DNA of 64,000 bases, from the NCBI GenBank assembly GCA_964275345.1, contig CAXYBK010000003.1, positions 62,001-126,000 of the forward strand, in the 5' to 3' direction. Numbering within the stretch: the stretch's first letter is position 1; every line of letters begins with the position of its first letter. The notes below the pieces were generated by a model. That model was not told the origin of the DNA, made no database searches, and worked only from the letters and a program-made list of their open reading frames with translations. The stretch comes from MED-G78 sp964275345 (lineage in GTDB: Bacteria > Pseudomonadota > Gammaproteobacteria > Magnimaribacterales > D2472). Positions 25,102 to 34,271 of this stretch are shown here, piece by piece. Both the position numbers and the translations under genes were made by a program.

Positions 25102-25116
25102 TATACATAATGTATA
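25102..25116. promoter_or_regulatory. Palindromic operator candidate between the symporter and hydrolase genes
   Basis: TATACAT-A-ATGTATA is a perfect 15-base palindrome. It lies 22 bases from the symporter start and 47 bases from the hydrolase start, in the divergent promoter region. It may be a repressor site for the sugar locus; no regulator gene is seen nearby. Confidence 0.45.
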
Positions 25117-25162
25117 TCAAAAACATCTACGTTGCATGCCAAAAATATGTAAGACTAGCACT

Positions 25163-26068
25163 ATGAATTATCAAGAAGGTTATGCAGAAGAAAATGGAAT
25201 AAAAATTGCCTACCGTGATTATGGCCCTGAAGGTGCTGAGCCAATTCTTTTGGTGCATGGTCTTGGAGCTCAACTTGTCCATTGGCCTGTTCATTTAATT
25301 GATTTTTTAATTGAAAATAATTATCGACCTATTACCTATGATAATAGAGATGCTGGACTCTCATCGAGATTCTCAGCTAAACCTTCTTTTGTTCTAGATT
25401 ACATAAAATATTATCTACGTTTTCCTCTAAAGTCTGAATACACTTTAAAGGATATGTCCAAAGATGGTATTTCAGTTTTAAATACTTTAAATATCGATAA
25501 AGCACATATTTTAGGAACCTCAATGGGAGGTATGATTGGGCAAATTATTTGTTCTATGTTTGCCGATAGAGTTAAATCATTCACTCTTATTGCATCAACT
25601 GCATCAGTGCCTGGACCACTAAATGGCCCTACAAGAGAAGTTCAGGATGTAATGCTGCAAAGATCAAAAATGAATAATCCAACCCTAGATGATGTTTATC
25701 AAAGAGAAATTAAATGGGTTTCCTTAATTGGTATGGAAGGCAGAGATTTAGATACTGATGAATTTCGTGAAGATGTAATAGCTAATTATAATCGAGCAAA
25801 AGATAAGGCTGATGGATTTGGTTATGCTAGGCAACTTCTTGCAATTCTTGCTTCAAAAAATAGAATCAAAAGAGTGAAGGCTATTAAAGTTCCTACTCTG
25901 ATCATTCATGGAGAAAGAGATCCTGTTATTGATGTAAAAAATGCTTATAGAATGGAGAAATTAATTCCAAACAGTAAATTAATAGTGATACCTAATATGA
26001 GGCACTTAATAGAAGAAGAAATATTGGATCAATTTAAGCAAGACTTGCTCATACATTTAAAGAATTAA
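25163..26068 (+). CDS. Alpha/beta hydrolase
   Basis: 301-residue serine hydrolase. The oxyanion region is LLVHGLGAQLVHWP (about residues 27-40), the nucleophile elbow is GTSMGG (about 116-121), the acid is in IHGERDPVID and the catalytic His in MRHLIEEE. I start at ATG 25163; the longer frame back to 25055 runs over the divergent symporter start and has no matching domain. Many relatives are esterases or lactonases. With a sugar oxidoreductase next door, lactone or ester hydrolysis is a reasonable guess, not a finding. No signal peptide, so cytoplasmic. Confidence 0.85.
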   Translation: MNYQEGYAEENGIKIAYRDYGPEGAEPILLVHGLGAQLVHWPVHLIDFLIENNYRPITYDNRDAGLSSRFSAKPSFVLDYIKYYLRFPLKSEYTLKDMSKDGISVLNTLNIDKAHILGTSMGGMIGQIICSMFADRVKSFTLIASTASVPGPLNGPTREVQDVMLQRSKMNNPTLDDVYQREIKWVSLIGMEGRDLDTDEFREDVIANYNRAKDKADGFGYARQLLAILASKNRIKRVKAIKVPTLIIHGERDPVIDVKNAYRMEKLIPNSKLIVIPNMRHLIEEEILDQFKQDLLIHLKN

Positions 26069-26069
26069 A

Positions 26070-27158
26070 CTAAACCAGTTCAGCAACATATTGTCCTATT
26101 GCAAGACAACTTGTAACGCCAGGGCTTTCAATTCCTTGAAGATTAATTAAACCATCTACTCCATGATCTTGTGCCCCAAGAATAGAGAAATCTTTCATTT
26201 TTTCATTTGAGTTTTGTAATTTAGGTCTTATTCCAACATAGTCAGGTTGTAATTTATCTGGATCCATATCTGGCCAATAATTATGTATAGAATTTATAAA
26301 ATAATCCTTTAAGGACTCATCAAATGAAAAATCTATAACATTAACCCATGTAACATCGGGACCAAATCTTATCTGACCACCCATATCAAAACCAACATGT
26401 AACCCGGAACTAAATTCTGAAGCTAAAGGATATACAAGCGAGTGAAATGGATGGGGCCCAGAGTATTTGAAATAATGTCCTTTTGCATAATAAATAGGCG
26501 AATTATATTTTTGATCAAGTGGTTGTATTTTCTTTGAGGTGATATCTGAATGAAGTCCTGAGGAATTAACCAAGACTTTGGCATTAATACTAAAATTATT
26601 TCCATCATTACAAATAATCTCAAAATTATTTTCAGATTTTTTAGCAGAGATAAATGAGGTATTTAAGGAAACAACTCCTTGGTTATGCTGGATATCTCCC
26701 TCTAAAGCAGTAATCAATTCGGGAACATCGATAATTCCTGTCTCTGGAGAATGAACTGCTCCTTCTACCTTTAAATCAGGATATATAGACTGTATTTTAT
26801 CTTTTGAGCAAAGCTTTAAACTCACTCCATTGGTTATACCTCGATCATAGATATTTTTTAACTTACCTAATTCATGCTCTTCGGTGGCAATAATATATTT
26901 CCCAATCTTTCTATGGTTAATATTCTTAAGTTCTGCATATTTATAAAGCAGAGCATTACCAGATATACAAAATTGTGTTTTTAACGATTTGTTTGGATAG
27001 TACATTCCTGCATGAATGACACCAGAGTTTCGAGATGAGACCCCTTCTCCAGCTCTTGATTCTTTTTCGATAACTACAACAGACATGCCTAGTTCGCTGC
27101 AATATTTAGCAATAGATAAGCCAACAACACCAGCTCCAATAACAGCTAGGTCAAAGAT
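26070..27158 (-). CDS. LhgO-like FAD-dependent oxidase (L-2-hydroxyglutarate type)
   Basis: FAD oxidoreductase of the DAO fold resembling L-2-hydroxyglutarate oxidase: RNSGVIHAGMYYPNKSLK and PVYAKGHYFKYSG-type segments, and GIESPGVTSCLAIG at the end. The first canonical start (ATG 27086) removes the FAD-binding motif. Reading upstream in frame restores FDLAVIGAGVVGLSIAKYC, with AGGAG at the right distance, but the codon at the expected start (27156-27158, or 27159-27161) is ATC and a stop codon (TAA) lies just upstream. Either a rare start or a base error replaced ATG. Family likely oxidises a 2-hydroxy acid to the 2-oxo acid, feeding quinones. Confidence 0.8.
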   Translation of the reverse strand: MFDLAVIGAGVVGLSIAKYCSELGMSVVVIEKESRAGEGVSSRNSGVIHAGMYYPNKSLKTQFCISGNALLYKYAELKNINHRKIGKYIIATEEHELGKLKNIYDRGITNGVSLKLCSKDKIQSIYPDLKVEGAVHSPETGIIDVPELITALEGDIQHNQGVVSLNTSFISAKKSENNFEIICNDGNNFSINAKVLVNSSGLHSDITSKKIQPLDQKYNSPIYYAKGHYFKYSGPHPFHSLVYPLASEFSSGLHVGFDMGGQIRFGPDVTWVNVIDFSFDESLKDYFINSIHNYWPDMDPDKLQPDYVGIRPKLQNSNEKMKDFSILGAQDHGVDGLINLQGIESPGVTSCLAIGQYVAELV

Positions 27159-27186
27159 GATAGATCTCCTTTATAACAAATAAATT

Positions 27187-27493
27187 TTAAAGAATTTTAT
27201 GTTTCCCTTTTAAGATCTCAAAGTACATAACGTGATCTCCAATAAAACTATAAAAAGGATATGTGAAAGTGGCTGGCTTATTGTGCTCAACAAAAAAATG
27301 AGCTACCCAAGCAAAACCATATCCAGACAGTAAAGAGTAAAGTAAGAACATAGAGTTCAAAAGTCATAAAAAATCTTACGTAGAAAAATATAGCTATTGA
27401 TGTGCCTATAAAATGTAAAAGCTTTGTATGTTTATTATCATGCTCACTTAGATAGTAAGGATAAAAGTCCTTAAAATTATCATATCGTTCCAT
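27187..27493 (-). pseudogene. Mpo1-like (DUF962) membrane protein, frameshifted
   Basis: The N-terminal half reads MERYDNFKDFYPYYLSEHDN and LLHFIGTSIAIFF, matching the DUF962/YGL010w (Mpo1-like) family. The frame then goes wrong: the expected continuation GYGFAWVAHFFVEHNKPATF is found in another frame (about 27315-27260) and continues to a stop at 27187-27189. One extra base, or two missing, lies near 27340-27370, where a T6 run occurs. Full length would be about 102 residues with a His pair in the membrane. Yeast Mpo1 oxidises 2-hydroxy fatty acids; a similar lipid role here is possible. Sequencing error and true decay cannot be told apart. Confidence 0.75.
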
Positions 27494-27585
27494 ATTTCGT
27501 CTCCCTATTTAATAACAATAATGCCATATGACTTAGTATAAATAAAATATATTGATAGACTATGCTGCTTTGTTAAGATGAAGTA

Positions 27586-27840
27586 ATGATAGAAAATTTT
27601 TTACAATATGGTCAGTGGGTAATACTAATATTAAGTATTTATAGCTTATATCTAGTCAGTTCGATTAAACATGAAAAACGTTTAAACGGTTATATTTTTA
27701 CTGCTATTAGTAGATTTGGTGGCGCGCTTATATTTTTAGCAGTTGATCTGCCAGCTTTTGTTATCGCTAATCTGATTCAAACTTATATTGCCTGTAAAGG
27801 CTACTTTGATAATAAGAAAGAAGGTGAAAAGAAAGATTAG
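27586..27840 (+). CDS. Small membrane protein of unknown function
   Basis: 84 residues with two to three hydrophobic segments (about 9-27, 36-52 and 57-70) and a charged tail (NKKEGEKKD). The layout resembles the small PnuC-like CBU_0592 group, but I cannot assign it firmly. It is an isolated rightward gene between the frameshifted Mpo1-like gene and the YHYH lipoprotein gene, whose 3' end is 5 bases away. Start ATG 27586; no strong ribosome binding site. Confidence 0.6.
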   Translation: MIENFLQYGQWVILILSIYSLYLVSSIKHEKRLNGYIFTAISRFGGALIFLAVDLPAFVIANLIQTYIACKGYFDNKKEGEKKD

Positions 27841-27845
27841 GTTAT

Positions 27846-29507
27846 TTATTTCTGAAATGATGAATCAACATTCCCTTTAAAACAATTTATTATGAACGGA
27901 TAGCCATCGGTTACATAGTAACCATATTGGTTCTCATAGGTCATTCCATTACACTCATCTAAATCACCAGAATTAGTCCACTCCCAATCTTCTTCATAGA
28001 TGCCTGAATACTCTCCTCCTGGGTTAGTGTTAGTTTTTATAGATCTAGTACCCCAGGATTGATAAATAGATAAGCTTTCTTGGCACTCTTCTATCTTCAA
28101 ATCTCTAATTAAATGAACAGGATTACCACCTCCTCCTTCACGCGCGTCATTCTGATCTACTGTTATACATAGATTAGGATCACTGTTTACCACAATATTG
28201 CCGCTTGTAAGAAATGTAAATTTTTGGAGATCACTTCCATTACAAACACTTAATGCTAAATCATTATCTGCACTATTAAACGTCATGCAAACCTCAAAAC
28301 TAGGCATAAAAAATTCATATCCGCTGATTAGATTTTTATCAAATCCTTGATCAACTGATATCTCTCCTTGATATGAATAGCATGTATGCGCCTGAAGTCC
28401 ACGTTGAGTATCGGCATTCTCTTTAGATCCTACAATATCGATGCAGAAATTCCTTGAGTCTTCCAATGGATCTAGTAAATAAATTTCAACTATTGACCCT
28501 CGCGTTCCTTCTTTTAAGGTATATCCTGAAAGTGCTTTGCGATAGGCTCCTGATATTGAATCTAATATATAAGAGCCATATATAGGAAATCCATCTGCAG
28601 CAAAACCAATTACAGGAGAACCATCACCTGTTGGATTTTCATCAAACATAGCATTTGGATTTCCATGGTAATGATAAGTTCCATCAGGTTGAACATGAGC
28701 ATTATGTATATCAGCTCCAAACTTAGTTGAGTATTCTAAAGGAACTAAACGCCACTCTGCATTTTGAGGACACCCAGCTTCAGTGTTTCCATCTGCATCA
28801 GCTCTGGGTTCTGAAGGGTTATAACAACCACCACTTTTAACATCAGCAACAACCCCATTAAGCATAACTGCATCCCATGTTTGGCCACTTATTTCAGTAT
28901 TTTGTGAAGCTTGTTGAGGTGATCTACTTATTACAAAGAGCCTGTCTTTTTCTATTGCATCAGTTCTAAAATTTGCTGAAGAATCATTAAAATCATGATT
29001 TGGAATATTATCACTAAGCAGATTACAAGATTGGTCTTCAACCTCTATGTCTACATACCCATCAAAATCAATAGCTCTAGTTAAATCTCTAACCTTAGAC
29101 TCATAATTTTCTACATAGTCTGCGCAATCAGAGCTTCTGTTGGAAAAAATTTCATTACTAATATTAATTCTACTTATTACACCATTCACTTGGACAGATG
29201 TACTGCCTGAATTAGCTGAACTGCCAGAGCAAGAAAGATTGTATAAATTAGAACCTGAATTATTAATGGTAACTTCCTGATTGCCTGAAGTTGTTTTTGT
29301 CCCACTCCAATTACCTGAGGCGGTGCAACTTTGAGCATTAGATGATGACCAAGTTAGAGTAATAGCTGTTCCAACTTCTACTTCTGTATTACTTGCTGAA
29401 AGACTAACAGATATAGTTTGGATTGGATCTGGCGCTGGAGCTGAACCTCCTCCGCCACCACATGCTGTTATTGTAAAAAGACATACAATTAATGCAAAAT
29501 TTTTCAT
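27846..29507 (-). CDS. YHYH-domain lipoprotein with Ig-like and ricin-like regions
   Basis: 553-residue lipoprotein: signal peptide with lipobox ITACGGGGG (Cys16), then a Pro/Ser linker. An Ig-like domain follows (about 30-110, ending SGSTSVQVNG). The YHYH domain (about 190-330) shows TYHYHGNP, SPVIGFAADGFPIYGSYI and the family's His-rich core. A C-terminal stretch (about 400-520) contains repeated cysteines and phrases like CMTFNSADN and LCITVDQND, which suggest a ricin-type carbohydrate-binding fold. YHYH proteins are abundant in marine bacteria and have no proven function; the His motif suggests metal binding. Surface or periplasmic location is expected. The last domain assignment is tentative. 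Confidence 0.8.
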   Translation of the reverse strand: MKNFALIVCLFTITACGGGGGSAPAPDPIQTISVSLSASNTEVEVGTAITLTWSSSNAQSCTASGNWSGTKTTSGNQEVTINNSGSNLYNLSCSGSSANSGSTSVQVNGVISRINISNEIFSNRSSDCADYVENYESKVRDLTRAIDFDGYVDIEVEDQSCNLLSDNIPNHDFNDSSANFRTDAIEKDRLFVISRSPQQASQNTEISGQTWDAVMLNGVVADVKSGGCYNPSEPRADADGNTEAGCPQNAEWRLVPLEYSTKFGADIHNAHVQPDGTYHYHGNPNAMFDENPTGDGSPVIGFAADGFPIYGSYILDSISGAYRKALSGYTLKEGTRGSIVEIYLLDPLEDSRNFCIDIVGSKENADTQRGLQAHTCYSYQGEISVDQGFDKNLISGYEFFMPSFEVCMTFNSADNDLALSVCNGSDLQKFTFLTSGNIVVNSDPNLCITVDQNDAREGGGGNPVHLIRDLKIEECQESLSIYQSWGTRSIKTNTNPGGEYSGIYEEDWEWTNSGDLDECNGMTYENQYGYYVTDGYPFIINCFKGNVDSSFQK

Positions 29508-29537
29508 ACTTATTAAGAATAATCTAGTGGTAATTAT

Positions 29538-32145
29538 TTAAGAACGAACTCTTTCATTATTTGGATCATATAATGACCCCTTACCAACTATTTGAACGGT
29601 CATTGGATATACACCATCACCGTTTTCGTTAAAGTACTCAAGTATAAGTGCTTTTCCAGGTACAGCAATATTTTTAGGTAAGTAACCCATAACTACATGT
29701 TTTTTGATTGATGGGCAGTAAGACATGCTGGTGGTATAGGATCTTCGACCTTTACTATCTACCGGCACTTCACCTGTAGCAGGATCAATGATTGGAGATA
29801 TACCTACTGGATAACGTGAACCATTACCCATTATATTTAAGTTATCTAATGTCATAGTGCATAAAATTGCACTAAGTTCCTCTTCTCTATGAGCAAGGTG
29901 AGCTGCTTTACCATGAAAGTCTGCTGCTTTAACTAAGCGCCTTTCAATAGCCGATTCACAAGCATTATAGTTAGTCTCTAAATCTGCACCTTGAAGTCTA
30001 AAACTTTTTTCAAGGCGTCGACTGTTGGCATAAGTCTCAATACCAACTGGGACAACTCCAACTTCTAACAAAGAATCATATAGAGCCAAACCATCTTCAC
30101 TATCATTATTTAAATAAAGTTCCCAACCACTTTCTCCAACATAAGAAATACGTGCGGCCCAGACATCAACTTTCTTTCCACCAGATAAATTAAGGGTAAG
30201 ATATTTTGCTGTTACAAAAGGAAAATTATCAATGCTAATTTCACTAGGATCTACAAAGTGGCCTAAAGCATTTTTAGCCTCAGGACCCCATAATCCTAAA
30301 GTTGCTATATCGTGAGTTCTAATATTAATATCTGCATCTAAACCTGTATCATCCCGATAATTACGCAAGGTTACCCAATCTCTATTTCCATCTGCGCCAC
30401 CGGTAACTATTCGATAACTATCTGAACCTAAGCGTGAAATAGTAAGATCTGCATGAACACCCCCATCATCGTCTAAGAAATTGGTATATATCATTCGGCC
30501 TTCTTTTGTATCGCCACCAACTTTAGCTACAGAAAGATATTCCAACATACGTTCAGCATCTTTACCTTTAATATCCATAATCGCAAAATGCGATAGATTA
30601 ATCATCCCGGTTGAATCACTCATGGCTAAGTGTTCTGCGTTAGCTACATCATAGGGAACATGACGTTGATCCCATTCATTTTCTCGAACTGGAACCTCTT
30701 GTAAATAATTTTCTAATTTTTCTCGATTACTTTCATAAGCTAAAGCACGCTCCCATCCAGCTACTTCATTATCAAAATAACCTCCAAGCTCTTTTTCTCT
30801 TGCATAAAAAGGACTTACAAATATCTCTCTACTACTTATATAGGGCTCTCTAGGATGAACGGCAGGAGTGTAAATAGTTTGTGCATTTTCAAAAGATCGT
30901 GTCTTAACAAAGCTTTTTTCTTTTTGGGCTGGATAAAATCTATCTATGTGAAAAGCGCTCATATCTACTTGAGTTTTGCCATTAATCATAGATTCAGCAC
31001 ATAATCTTGCGCACCCAGGACCATCTTTTACCCAGACTGCTTCACATAACCAAAAACCTCTAACTTCGGGACTTTCACCAATTAAAGAGGCAGCATCTGG
31101 AGTTACAGAAAGAAGACCATTAAATGAACTTCTCTCATCCCAACCTAATTCAGCAAGTATAGGTGTAGTTTCAAAAGCTTTTTCTAAAGGTTCAGCAATT
31201 TCCTCAAGACTTAGATATCTCATTGAGTCAGATGTCATGGTTTTATCAGGATTACCAATATCTTCCGGATCAACTAATCGAGGCTCTTTGTCCTCGTAGT
31301 ATCCCCATTCAAGCATACCTCCATGAAGTCTGCCTGTATCTCTAACATAAGCTGAGTTACCTTGATCACGAAGAAGTGGATAGACAAGTAGTTCCTTTGT
31401 TCCTTGTATTTCAGGTAATGGTCCAAAAAATAACAAAGGATGCTCCACTGGCATGAGTGGAACGGGAACGCCAGCCATATTACCCATTAAAGGTCCCCAT
31501 ATTCCAGAAGCGATAACTACTTTGTCAGTTTTGATTGTTCCTTTATCTGTTTTTACTCCAGTAATACGACCATTTTCAATCTCAAAACCTACAGCAGGTG
31601 TATCAGTAAATGTTTTTAAAGAACCTTTTTCTTTGGCATGTTCTACAGCAAAATTTACAACATCCTGAGAACGAGGAGTAACAAGGCCAGCATCTGGATC
31701 CCACATTGCACCACGAATTGATTCTTCTTCTAGTAAGAGGAAATTTTTCTTTAGCCTCAGCTGCAGAAATTAATCTAACATTCGTTCCAAAAGATTTGCC
31801 TGACTCAACTTTCCGTTTAAGCTCTTCCCAACGAGCATCATCATCTTTTCGACATATTTCAAGGCCGCCTTTTTTTAAAAAGAAGCCATTATCTTCATAG
31901 AACTTTCTACTAAAGTCAGTTGCCCAGCAACCTAACTTGTCATGCGTTGTATTGTAGACAAAGTCTGAAGCATGAGCAGTCGATGCAATATCTGATGGGA
32001 TAATAGTAGATTTTTCTAACCCAACAATATTCTTTTGGCCAAGCTCTGTAAGCCAATAGGCAAGCATCGAACCAACGATGCCACCTACACCGACAATAAC
32101 TACTTCGGCGTCTGCAGGAAATTTCGAAGTTACTTCGTCTGTCAT
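29538..32145 (-). pseudogene. Dimethylglycine/sarcosine-dehydrogenase-like protein (FAD + GcvT), frameshifted
   Basis: One gene split by a single-base frameshift. The first part (32145 to about 31735) has the FAD motif VVIVGVGGIVGSMLAYWL and ends at KEKFPL. The second (from about 31731 to 29538) resumes as LEEESIRGAMWDPDAGLV in another frame. Removing one base near 31731-31735 restores an open frame of about 869 residues. Domain order is DAO (FAD), FAO_M, then GcvT N and C (folate-binding), as in dimethylglycine or sarcosine dehydrogenases, which demethylate glycine-betaine products and hand the C1 unit to tetrahydrofolate. Flanking residues match so well that a sequencing error is likely. 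The exact substrate is uncertain. Confidence 0.85.
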
Positions 32146-32168
32146 ATTATTGTCTTTTCAGGCTCTAT

Positions 32169-32277
32169 TTACTCAGCGTAATCGAGTCCCTCTTCCTTTT
32201 TAACTTCACGAATATTTGGAGTAACTGACTTTCTAAATGGTAAGTCAACTACTTCTCCATCAACTGCAACTCCAGAT
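32169..32277 (-). CDS. C-terminal end of a GcvT-like protein, cut by the assembly gap
   Basis: The last 35 residues of a leftward gene are visible, from the gap edge to the stop at 32169-32171: VAVDGEVVDLPFRKSVTPN followed by a charged end. This resembles the closing beta-barrel segment of aminomethyltransferase-type domains (VxG...V.LPF). It lies 23 bases upstream of the dimethylglycine-dehydrogenase-like gene, so a second C1-demethylation gene probably precedes it in one operon. Only a tail is seen, so the family call is tentative. Confidence 0.55.
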
Positions 32278-32377
32278 NNNNNNNNNNNNNNNNNNNNNNN
32301 NNNNNNNNNNNNNNNNNNNNNNNNNNNNNNNNNNNNNNNNNNNNNNNNNNNNNNNNNNNNNNNNNNNNNNNNNNNNN
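32278..32377. other. Assembly gap (100 N)
   Basis: Exactly 100 undetermined bases, the usual placeholder for a scaffold join of unknown true size. It truncates the GcvT-like gene on the left and the CAT-anticodon tRNA on the right. Confidence 0.99.
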
Positions 32378-32416
32378 TTATGAGTCCACTGCTCTAACCA
32401 ACTGAGCTACAGGCCC
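32378..32416 (-). tRNA. tRNA with CAT anticodon (Met or Ile2), 3' part lost in gap
   Basis: The 5' 39 bases of a tRNA are present on the minus strand, starting GGGCCTGTAGCTCAGTTGG. The anticodon stem begins GTGGA and the loop CTCATAA gives CAT. The rest is in the gap. It could be elongator tRNA-Met or tRNA-Ile2 whose C is modified to lysidine. It begins 5 bases after the rpoD stop codon; a CAT tRNA beside rpoD also occurs in other gammaproteobacteria. Confidence 0.85.
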
Positions 32417-32421
32417 TAAGA

Positions 32422-34221
32422 TTAGTCGTCTAAGAAACTCTTAAGATGACTTGATCGACTAGGATGACGTAATTTTCTTAACGCTTTAGCTTCGATCTGC
32501 CTAATACGTTCTCTGGTTACATCAAATTGTTTTCCAACTTCTTCTAAGGTGTGATCAGTATTCATTCCAATACCAAATCTCATTCTTAAAACTTTTGCCT
32601 CTCTTGCTGTAAGAGAAGATAAGACGTCATCAGTAGCAAAGTGCAAACTATCCTCAGTTGCATTTTGTAATGGTGACTCAATTACAGTATCTTCAATAAA
32701 ATCACCTAGGCTTGAATCTTCATCATCACCAATTGGTGTTTCGGTTGAAATAGGCTCTTTAGCTATTTTTAATACCTTTCTAACTTTATCCTCTGGCATA
32801 TCTAGTTCTTTGCTTAACTCATCAGGTGTAGGCTCTCTTCCTATATCCTGCATCATCTGTCTTGATACTCTATTAAGCTTATTAATAGTCTCAATCATAT
32901 GCACAGGTATTCTAATCGTTCTTGCTTGGTCGGCAATTGATCTTGTAATAGCCTGACGAATCCACCAAGTAGCATAAGTTGAAAACTTATAACCTCTTCT
33001 GTATTCAAATTTATCAACGGCTTTCATTAAACCTATATTCCCTTCTTGAATAAGGTCTAAGAATTGCAGTCCTCTATTGGTATATTTTTTGGCAATAGAA
33101 ATTACAAGTCTAAGGTTAGCTTCAACCATGTCTTTTTTAGCTCTTCGCATTTTGGTTTCACCCATAGACATGCTTCTATTAATTTCTTTAATCTCTTTAA
33201 CGCTTAAGCCAACTGCTTTCTCTAAAGCTATAACTTCTTTTTGAGCAATTACAACATCTTGCTTTACAACTTCTAGTAAATCTTTTTTATATTTTTTCTC
33301 TTTTTGCAAAGAATCAATCCACTTAACTTTTGTTAAATTATCTGGAAATAACTTCAAGAAATCTTTTCTTGGCATTCTTGCCTTTCTAACAACTAACATT
33401 TGAATAGCTTTTTCTCTTTCTCTAATTTCATTCAAACCAGATCTAGCGATTGAAGCTAATTCTTCAAACATTTTTGGACTAAATTTTAGAAATTGAAAAA
33501 TGAGGCCAAGTTTTTCGTATTCAATTCTTACATCTTTAGAGCTTTTGCCTTTGCTGTCTATAACTTTTAATGTCTTGTTGTACTGCCTTTTAAGATTGGT
33601 CATTCTTCTTTGGACTTCTTCCATATCAGGACCAGTAGGCTTTTCATCATCATCTTCTTCGGCTTTAGCTCTTTCACTTCCAGGACCAGCTGAAGGAACT
33701 TCTTCCATCTCTTCTAAAAAGCCTGTTAAAAGATCATTAATCTTTTTCTCACCATCTTTAACCATTTGGAAATAATCTATAACATGCGAAACAGTTGTTG
33801 GGTAAGCAACACTTGCATTAAGAAGGTCTCGCATACCCTCTTCAATTCTTTTAGCAATCTCAATTTCACCTTCACGGGTAAGAAGATCAACAGTACCCAT
33901 TTCTCGCATATACATTCTTACAGGATCAGTCGTTCTGCCTGTTTCGTTTTCTACAGCAGCTAGGGCTGCAGCAGCTTGTTCTAAAGCAACGTCATCTGAA
34001 TCTTCAGATTCAGCTAGCATTAGGGTATCTGCATCAGGAGCAGTTTCATGAACTTGTAGACCAAGATCATTAATCATTCCAATAATTTCTTCTACTTGAT
34101 CTGGATCGGAAATATCATCAGGCAAGTGATCATTAACATCTGCATATGTTAAATAACCTTGCTCTCTGCCCTTTTCAATCAGTTCAGATATCTTTGAGCC
34201 TTTCTTGCTAAGTTTGTCCAC
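32422..34221 (-). CDS. rpoD: RNA polymerase sigma factor RpoD (sigma-70)
   Basis: 599-residue primary sigma factor. Region 1.1 is at the start (KISELIEKGREQGYLTYADV), region 1.2 at TDPVRMYMREMGTVDLLTRE, a non-conserved acidic insert is at about 185-200, regions 2.1-2.4 include LRLVISIAKKYTNRGLQFLD and YATWWIRQAITRSIADQART, and region 4.2 ends VTRERIRQIEAKALRKLRHP. All promoter-contacting parts are intact. It follows dnaG by 50 bases on the same strand. The consensus promoters seen in the window (TTGACA/TATAAT type) fit this factor. Confidence 0.98.
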   Translation of the reverse strand: MDKLSKKGSKISELIEKGREQGYLTYADVNDHLPDDISDPDQVEEIIGMINDLGLQVHETAPDADTLMLAESEDSDDVALEQAAAALAAVENETGRTTDPVRMYMREMGTVDLLTREGEIEIAKRIEEGMRDLLNASVAYPTTVSHVIDYFQMVKDGEKKINDLLTGFLEEMEEVPSAGPGSERAKAEEDDDEKPTGPDMEEVQRRMTNLKRQYNKTLKVIDSKGKSSKDVRIEYEKLGLIFQFLKFSPKMFEELASIARSGLNEIREREKAIQMLVVRKARMPRKDFLKLFPDNLTKVKWIDSLQKEKKYKKDLLEVVKQDVVIAQKEVIALEKAVGLSVKEIKEINRSMSMGETKMRRAKKDMVEANLRLVISIAKKYTNRGLQFLDLIQEGNIGLMKAVDKFEYRRGYKFSTYATWWIRQAITRSIADQARTIRIPVHMIETINKLNRVSRQMMQDIGREPTPDELSKELDMPEDKVRKVLKIAKEPISTETPIGDDEDSSLGDFIEDTVIESPLQNATEDSLHFATDDVLSSLTAREAKVLRMRFGIGMNTDHTLEEVGKQFDVTRERIRQIEAKALRKLRHPSRSSHLKSFLDD

Positions 34222-34271
34222 TGAATCTCCGTATATTTAGTCTTATCTATGTTGGGATAAATTACTAATTT

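Noticed and set aside
25055..25162. Longer N-terminus of the alpha/beta hydrolase
   Set aside because: It crosses the symporter start and the palindromic promoter region and matches no domain.
32278..32377. Possible special element in the N run
   Set aside because: Exactly 100 N is a scaffold placeholder and carries no sequence information.
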